DNA of 64,000 nucleotides from NCBI RefSeq assembly GCF_042432825.1, contig NZ_JBHLWN010000123.1, forward strand, positions 1-64,000, read 5' to 3'. Position 1 is the first letter of the stretch. Each line of letters opens with the position of its first letter. Under the pieces are notes generated by a model. That model was not told where the DNA came from, ran no database searches, and saw nothing but the letters and a program-made list of their open reading frames with translations. This document shows, piece by piece, positions 60,624-64,000 of the stretch. The translations under genes and the position numbers were made by a program. This DNA comes from Gordoniibacillus chartarius. GTDB taxonomy: Bacteria > Bacillota > Bacilli > Paenibacillales > NBRC-103111.

Positions 60624-61121
60624 TTATGCGGGTACGCGGGATACGGCGCGGCGCAGCAGGATGAACGACATGAAGCCGAGCCAGCCTCCGGAGGCATTCA
60701 GAATCAAATCATCCACGTCGAATTGCCCGATCATGTACAGCAGCTGCGCTCCCTCCAGGCTCAAACTCAGGGCGAAGGACAAGAGAAGCGCGCCTCCGGC
60801 GGATATTTTCCTTCCCGCTGACAGGAAGCCAAGCAGCAACCCGAACGGCATGAAAATCAACACATTCCCGAACAAGTTAACCAGTCCGTGAACGGATGCT
60901 TCATCCACGGACCGGGTAATTTCCGCGAAAGGAGTCAGATTTCCGTGATGGAGCCGCAACATGATCAGATCGGGATCGTTTAAGCTTTTCTTCATCCGAC
61001 CCATGAACGCCTTCAGCTCGACGGGACGGAATTTGAACAAAATAATCTTGATCAGCACATATCCGTACAAAACCAGCATCACGTGAAGGATCCCTTCATT
61101 CAACCGTCTTCTCACTGTCAT
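60624..61121 (-). CDS. vanZ: VanZ-family membrane protein
   Basis: A 165-residue protein with four to five hydrophobic helices and the VanZ signature NLFGNVLIFMPFGLLLGFL plus DVDDLILNASGGWLGF. VanZ gives low-level teicoplanin resistance in enterococci by an unclear mechanism and is common as a housekeeping envelope protein in Bacillota. ATG at 61121 has AAGGA ten bases upstream; an in-frame ATG at 61154 just after the vanY stop is the alternative. Longer open frame upstream overlaps vanY and is not real. Confidence 0.87.
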   Translation of the reverse strand: MTVRRRLNEGILHVMLVLYGYVLIKIILFKFRPVELKAFMGRMKKSLNDPDLIMLRLHHGNLTPFAEITRSVDEASVHGLVNLFGNVLIFMPFGLLLGFLSAGRKISAGGALLLSFALSLSLEGAQLLYMIGQFDVDDLILNASGGWLGFMSFILLRRAVSRVPA

Positions 61122-61162
61122 GTCGGTCACATCCTTATCATCGTTTGCGGTCATGCTGCCAG

Positions 61163-62047
61163 TCAGGACTTCCGATCCGGACATACAGTTACGATGACAC
61201 CATCCACATTGTTGCCGGAGATCTCGTAACGGCCGCTCGACGGAATCTCGATCGTTGTGCTTTGAGTAACGGGATAGTAGGAGATGCTGCAGGTCGAATG
61301 ATCGACCGTGACGGTTACCGACTTCCGATCCCTCAGGTAATCCAAATATTCCTCCAGCACCCATTCGTTCTCCTGCATGACGGCGCTGTGAGGCAGCCCG
61401 ACATAGCGGAAATGCCACGGCTCGTATTGAATGCCAGTGATGTCCGTCTTGTTCTTCGGGTAACGGAGGATAAACCCGTATTTCCAGGCGTTTTGCTTCA
61501 GCCACTTCCCTTCCGGCGCCTTGTCCATCTCCCCCTGCGCCGAACCGATGTCGATCGAGAGGCCCAGGTTGTGTTCGCTGTATCCGGCCGGCATGGCATA
61601 ATCCGCCCCCATTTGCTTATAGAGTTGGCCTTGCTCGACATGGCTCCGGTAGCCGCTCGTAATCAGGAAGCGGTTCACCCCCTCCTGCTCCGCCGCTGCG
61701 ACCATGGTGGAGAATTTCTGCGCCATGTCCTTGGACAGCTGAATCGTACGGTCCAGCAAGCCGAAGCCCGCTACCAGCTCCTGATGCTTGGACAGGAAAA
61801 CCGCATTCGCCTCTTCACCACCTGCGGGAACGGGATGATTCTTGTTGACCAGCAGCAAGTTCCCTTTGTAAATATGATCCTTCAATATTTTGATCCGCTG
61901 CCCGTTCTTCGGTGATTCGTCAGCCATCGCCGTCTGCACCTGAATCTCCACATTCCGTCCGTGTCCGGCCGTATCTTCCGTAATGTTCCGAACCAACTCA
62001 TACGTCAGCAATCCTGCGACACCCAGCCAAAACAGCCATTTCTTCAT
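61163..62047 (-). CDS. vanY: VanY-like D-alanyl-D-alanine carboxypeptidase (peptidase M15B)
   Basis: A 294-residue enzyme with an N-terminal membrane anchor and an M15B domain. Zinc site residues are His159 and Asp166 in SEHNLGLSIDIG and His212 in EPWHFRYVG, with catalytic Glu209; SGYRSHVEQ (131-139) precedes them. It removes the terminal D-Ala from peptidoglycan stem peptides outside the membrane, the target of glycopeptides. An extra C-terminal domain of about 60 residues (VTVTVDHSTCSISYYP) is beyond the usual VanY. ATG with TTAGGAGGA upstream; first gene of the operon. Confidence 0.9.
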   Translation of the reverse strand: MKKWLFWLGVAGLLTYELVRNITEDTAGHGRNVEIQVQTAMADESPKNGQRIKILKDHIYKGNLLLVNKNHPVPAGGEEANAVFLSKHQELVAGFGLLDRTIQLSKDMAQKFSTMVAAAEQEGVNRFLITSGYRSHVEQGQLYKQMGADYAMPAGYSEHNLGLSIDIGSAQGEMDKAPEGKWLKQNAWKYGFILRYPKNKTDITGIQYEPWHFRYVGLPHSAVMQENEWVLEEYLDYLRDRKSVTVTVDHSTCSISYYPVTQSTTIEIPSSGRYEISGNNVDGVIVTVCPDRKS

Positions 62048-62192
62048 TGGTGGTCCTCCTAACCTATGGTTCGACTCTAGGATAGGAAAAACTCTTTAAG
62101 AAAGAAGTGGCGTAAACTTAAAATATTTATAAAATTGAGCTTAGATTTTAGGACGTTCTAAAGCACTCAACCAAGGCTACTTCACAAATTGT

Positions 62193-62639
62193 TTAGAAAG
62201 AGGACATTATTTCCATCTCGTCACCATTGTGACCAGCAAAGGTTTCCTCGAATGTTTCTTTTCCGTATTTCATTTGAAGCTCTGCGATCTCCGAATTAAT
62301 CTCAGCTAAACGTTCATGAGGTGTTTGGTTTCGAAGCCTCTTCTCTTGGGCAGTTTTTTGCATCAATATTGCATAAACAGGATCTTTCAAGATCTCAATC
62401 GCATAAGATGGAATTTTTTTACGCGAGCTATTATCCATGCATTCCAAACCTTGCTTAATGTATTTATTTAGCGTTACCTTCAAAACACCAAGAGCTTTAG
62501 CAGCCTCTTGCGGGGTAAGCGGATAATCTTCATCATAAATGAACCCAATGTGTTCTCCACCAAGCTGATAATACCAATTCTCAAAGTCGATTTTCAGCTT
62601 TTCTTTTTCAGAAAATAAAATCTCTGGTGACAATGTCAA
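62193..62639 (-). CDS. Helix-turn-helix protein, possible orphan antitoxin
   Basis: A 148-residue protein with a MerR/excisionase-like helix-turn-helix (LTPQEAAKALGVLKVTLNKYIKQGLE) and a charged C-terminal helix (RLRNQTPHERLAEINSEIAELQMKYGKETFEE). This arrangement recalls DNA-binding antitoxin-type proteins, but no toxin gene adjoins it and the expected acidic C-terminal tail is cut short (GDEMEIMSSF). The TTG start lacks a good ribosome binding site. Possibly a decaying remnant of a toxin-antitoxin or mobile element. Confidence 0.5.
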   Translation of the reverse strand: MTLSPEILFSEKEKLKIDFENWYYQLGGEHIGFIYDEDYPLTPQEAAKALGVLKVTLNKYIKQGLECMDNSSRKKIPSYAIEILKDPVYAILMQKTAQEKRLRNQTPHERLAEINSEIAELQMKYGKETFEETFAGHNGDEMEIMSSF

Positions 62640-62990
62640 GGCATGTCAGTCAAACTTCAATCCCTGTATCTGATCGGAAAATAAAGATAAAAGCGTTCAG
62701 CTCCCGTCTTCTCAAAACTGTAGTTGCGGGTCCAGCAATCGGCGGTTTCCGGACTTGAACCCTCGATATAGCTTACATGCATCGTGCACACAAAAAGAAC
62801 AAGCAGTCGCGAATAACGACCGCTTGTCCTTTATTACCTCATTCCAGGCTACTCTTTCACATTTACCTTAAAAAAAATGAACGCCATCCCTTTTCGCGCA
62901 GCTTGCCTACATTGCCCCTCGTATTTTTTTACTATAATATTGTAGAATAGCGCATCTTATGGAATATCTAACTGAGGAGGGGAAATTTGG
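62640..62990. other. Intergenic region with a hairpin and the promoter of the right-end gene
   Basis: A 41-codon minus-strand frame (62650-62777, beginning MHVSYIEGSSPETADCW) has no ribosome binding site and no known family. GAACAAGCAGTCG / CGACCGCTTGTCC (62797-62829) forms a stem with TTTATT on the plus side and TTCTTTTT on the minus side. A perfect TATAAT at 62933-62938 has TTGCCC 15 bases upstream, a short spacer, and is about 52 bases before the next start codon. Confidence 0.4.
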
Positions 62991-64000
62991 ATGCAGTTGC
63001 AAAATCGAGCAATTCGCTGCGCTGTAGTATGTTTCATTGGCTTCGGCACGTTTGCCTTGGAAGGCCATGCTGCGGCGGAGCGCGTAAGGGTTCATCTGCC
63101 GGATTTTACCGTAAAGCTCAATGGAAATACCGTGGATAATACATACCGGCAATACCCGCTCTTGGTCTATAAGGATATTACTTATTTTCCGATGACCTGG
63201 TATGATACCAAGCTGCTCGGACTTGAGACAGCTTGGTCACCTGAAAGCGGATTCAGCATTATCCAAAGAAATGTCGCTTCTTCCTATATGCCCTACACGG
63301 CGGAACAACGGAACGAACCTGCCTACTTTGCGGAAGCACCTGCTTCGCTCATTGCGGTCAACGGGGAAACGATAGACAACTCGAAGGAACCGTACCCGCT
63401 GCTCAGCTTTCGGGATGTGACGTATTTTCCGTTGACTTGGCGGTTCGCGCATGACCAATTCGGCTGGGATTATCGATGGGACGGCGCTGAAGGTCTTAGC
63501 ATACAATCTTACAATCCACAGCTTCAGACCGTCGATCTGCCCCCTGATGCTTCCAAGAGAGAGGTTGCCCTATACAAGGGATACTATTATTTTACCGAAA
63601 CGACCGGAACGACGATCCAACTGTATCGCACCTCCGCCGCGCAGCCTTACGCCAAAGAACTGATCTACTCCTACGATTTCGGATCTGCTAATGGAATGGA
63701 CCGAGGGTACTCTATCCAAATTCGAGAGGACGAGCTCTGGTTCGTCTACCATGTTGGCGGAGCAGTCATGGGCCGCGATGTGTTCGTCCACATCGGCGAA
63801 GATGGCAAAGCCGAGATTCAGCACAGCGGCTACCTCGACTTTAGAAATACGCCTTACGGCAAACTGATCGTGAATCTAGGAGTTCCACCGACTAACGGTA
63901 ATTTGATGCTGGCGACTGCTGGACAGGAACGTCGCCTCGGCGACCCGGAGCTCATCTATGGGTTGCGTGTGACAATTACGGGGACTCAAAATAAGTTTAG
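62991..64000 (+). CDS. Secreted protein with copper-amine-oxidase N-terminal-like domains (partial, runs off the window)
   Basis: ATG at 62991 with GAGGAGGGG eight bases upstream opens a frame that is still open at the last base of the window, over 336 codons. An N-terminal signal peptide (CAVVCFIGFGTFALEGHAAAE) is followed by two stalk-type repeats of the copper amine oxidase N-domain kind: KLNGNTVDNTYRQYPLLVYK...ITYFPMTWYDTKLLGL and AVNGETIDNSKEPYPLLSFR...VTYFPLTWRFAHDQFGW. The rest (YKGYYYFTETTGTTIQLYR; DELWFVYHVGG) resembles a DUF5050-like beta-propeller. No enzyme motif is seen in the visible part. Common among Paenibacillus secreted proteins; function unknown. Confidence 0.8.
   Translation, partial: MQLQNRAIRCAVVCFIGFGTFALEGHAAAERVRVHLPDFTVKLNGNTVDNTYRQYPLLVYKDITYFPMTWYDTKLLGLETAWSPESGFSIIQRNVASSYMPYTAEQRNEPAYFAEAPASLIAVNGETIDNSKEPYPLLSFRDVTYFPLTWRFAHDQFGWDYRWDGAEGLSIQSYNPQLQTVDLPPDASKREVALYKGYYYFTETTGTTIQLYRTSAAQPYAKELIYSYDFGSANGMDRGYSIQIREDELWFVYHVGGAVMGRDVFVHIGEDGKAEIQHSGYLDFRNTPYGKLIVNLGVPPTNGNLMLATAGQERRLGDPELIYGLRVTITGTQNKF

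Noticed and set aside
62730..62760. Minus-strand GGTTCAAGTCC, resembling a tRNA T-loop
   Set aside because: The flanking bases do not form a T-stem, and no acceptor, D or anticodon arm can be drawn upstream.

Overview
The window looks like a chromosome segment of a Paenibacillus-type member of the Bacillota. The signs are strong AGGAGG-like ribosome binding sites with frequent GTG and TTG starts, S-layer-homology (SLH) surface proteins, YesM/YesN two-component pairs beside LplABC-type sugar transporters, very large modular glycanases and a rich set of regulators. The species call is inferred from gene content, not from a database search.

Layout. The left edge (1-22, minus) is the first bases of a 16S rRNA gene with a boxA-type leader, so an rRNA operon runs off to the left. 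Next come an epimerase/Dabb pair (450-1775), a SWIM/SNF2 pair on the plus strand (2131-6701), and about 1.1 kb with no confident gene. A minus-strand efflux operon follows (7850-13702): MarR regulator, two HlyD-type adaptors, DHA2 exporter and a secreted protein, with a clear promoter and a three-half-site operator. An SLH-transglutaminase protein (13893-15620) precedes a carbohydrate-uptake locus (15920-25007): two permeases and a binding lipoprotein, then a second paralogous binding lipoprotein co-transcribed with a YesN/YesM pair, with a CcpA-like site and the scar of a deleted carbohydrate-binding protein between them. Divergent from it is a 1431-residue GH81 beta-1,3-glucanase (25430-29725).

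From 30026 to 36814 one minus-strand operon encodes an SBP_bac_6-type ABC importer, a DeoR regulator, an alkaline-phosphatase-superfamily enzyme and a PHP phosphoesterase, which suggests uptake and dephosphorylation of an unknown phosphorylated compound. After cysK and a DsbA/FrnE-like protein comes a 1537-residue xylan-degrading surface protein (38877-43490) that combines CE4 deacetylase, CBM22, GH10, CBM9 and SLH modules.

The right third holds accessory genes: GNAT, HAD, a VOC pseudogene under a LexA-like promoter, a PadR/MFS pair, DinB, a homospermidine-synthase-like protein, Crp/Fnr, two possible small ORFs, a two-gene membrane-protein operon of unknown function (51093-53154), a roughly 1,690-residue SLH surface protein split by a frameshift (53511-58576), a vanY-vanZ-vanR-vanS cluster with no vanHAX (58764-62047), an orphan antitoxin-like HTH protein, and a copper-amine-oxidase-N-domain secreted protein that runs off the right end.

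Overall the window describes a soil polysaccharide degrader with sugar-responsive uptake, cell-wall-anchored glycanases, efflux and envelope-stress functions. No CRISPR array, intact insertion sequence, integrase or tRNA gene was seen.
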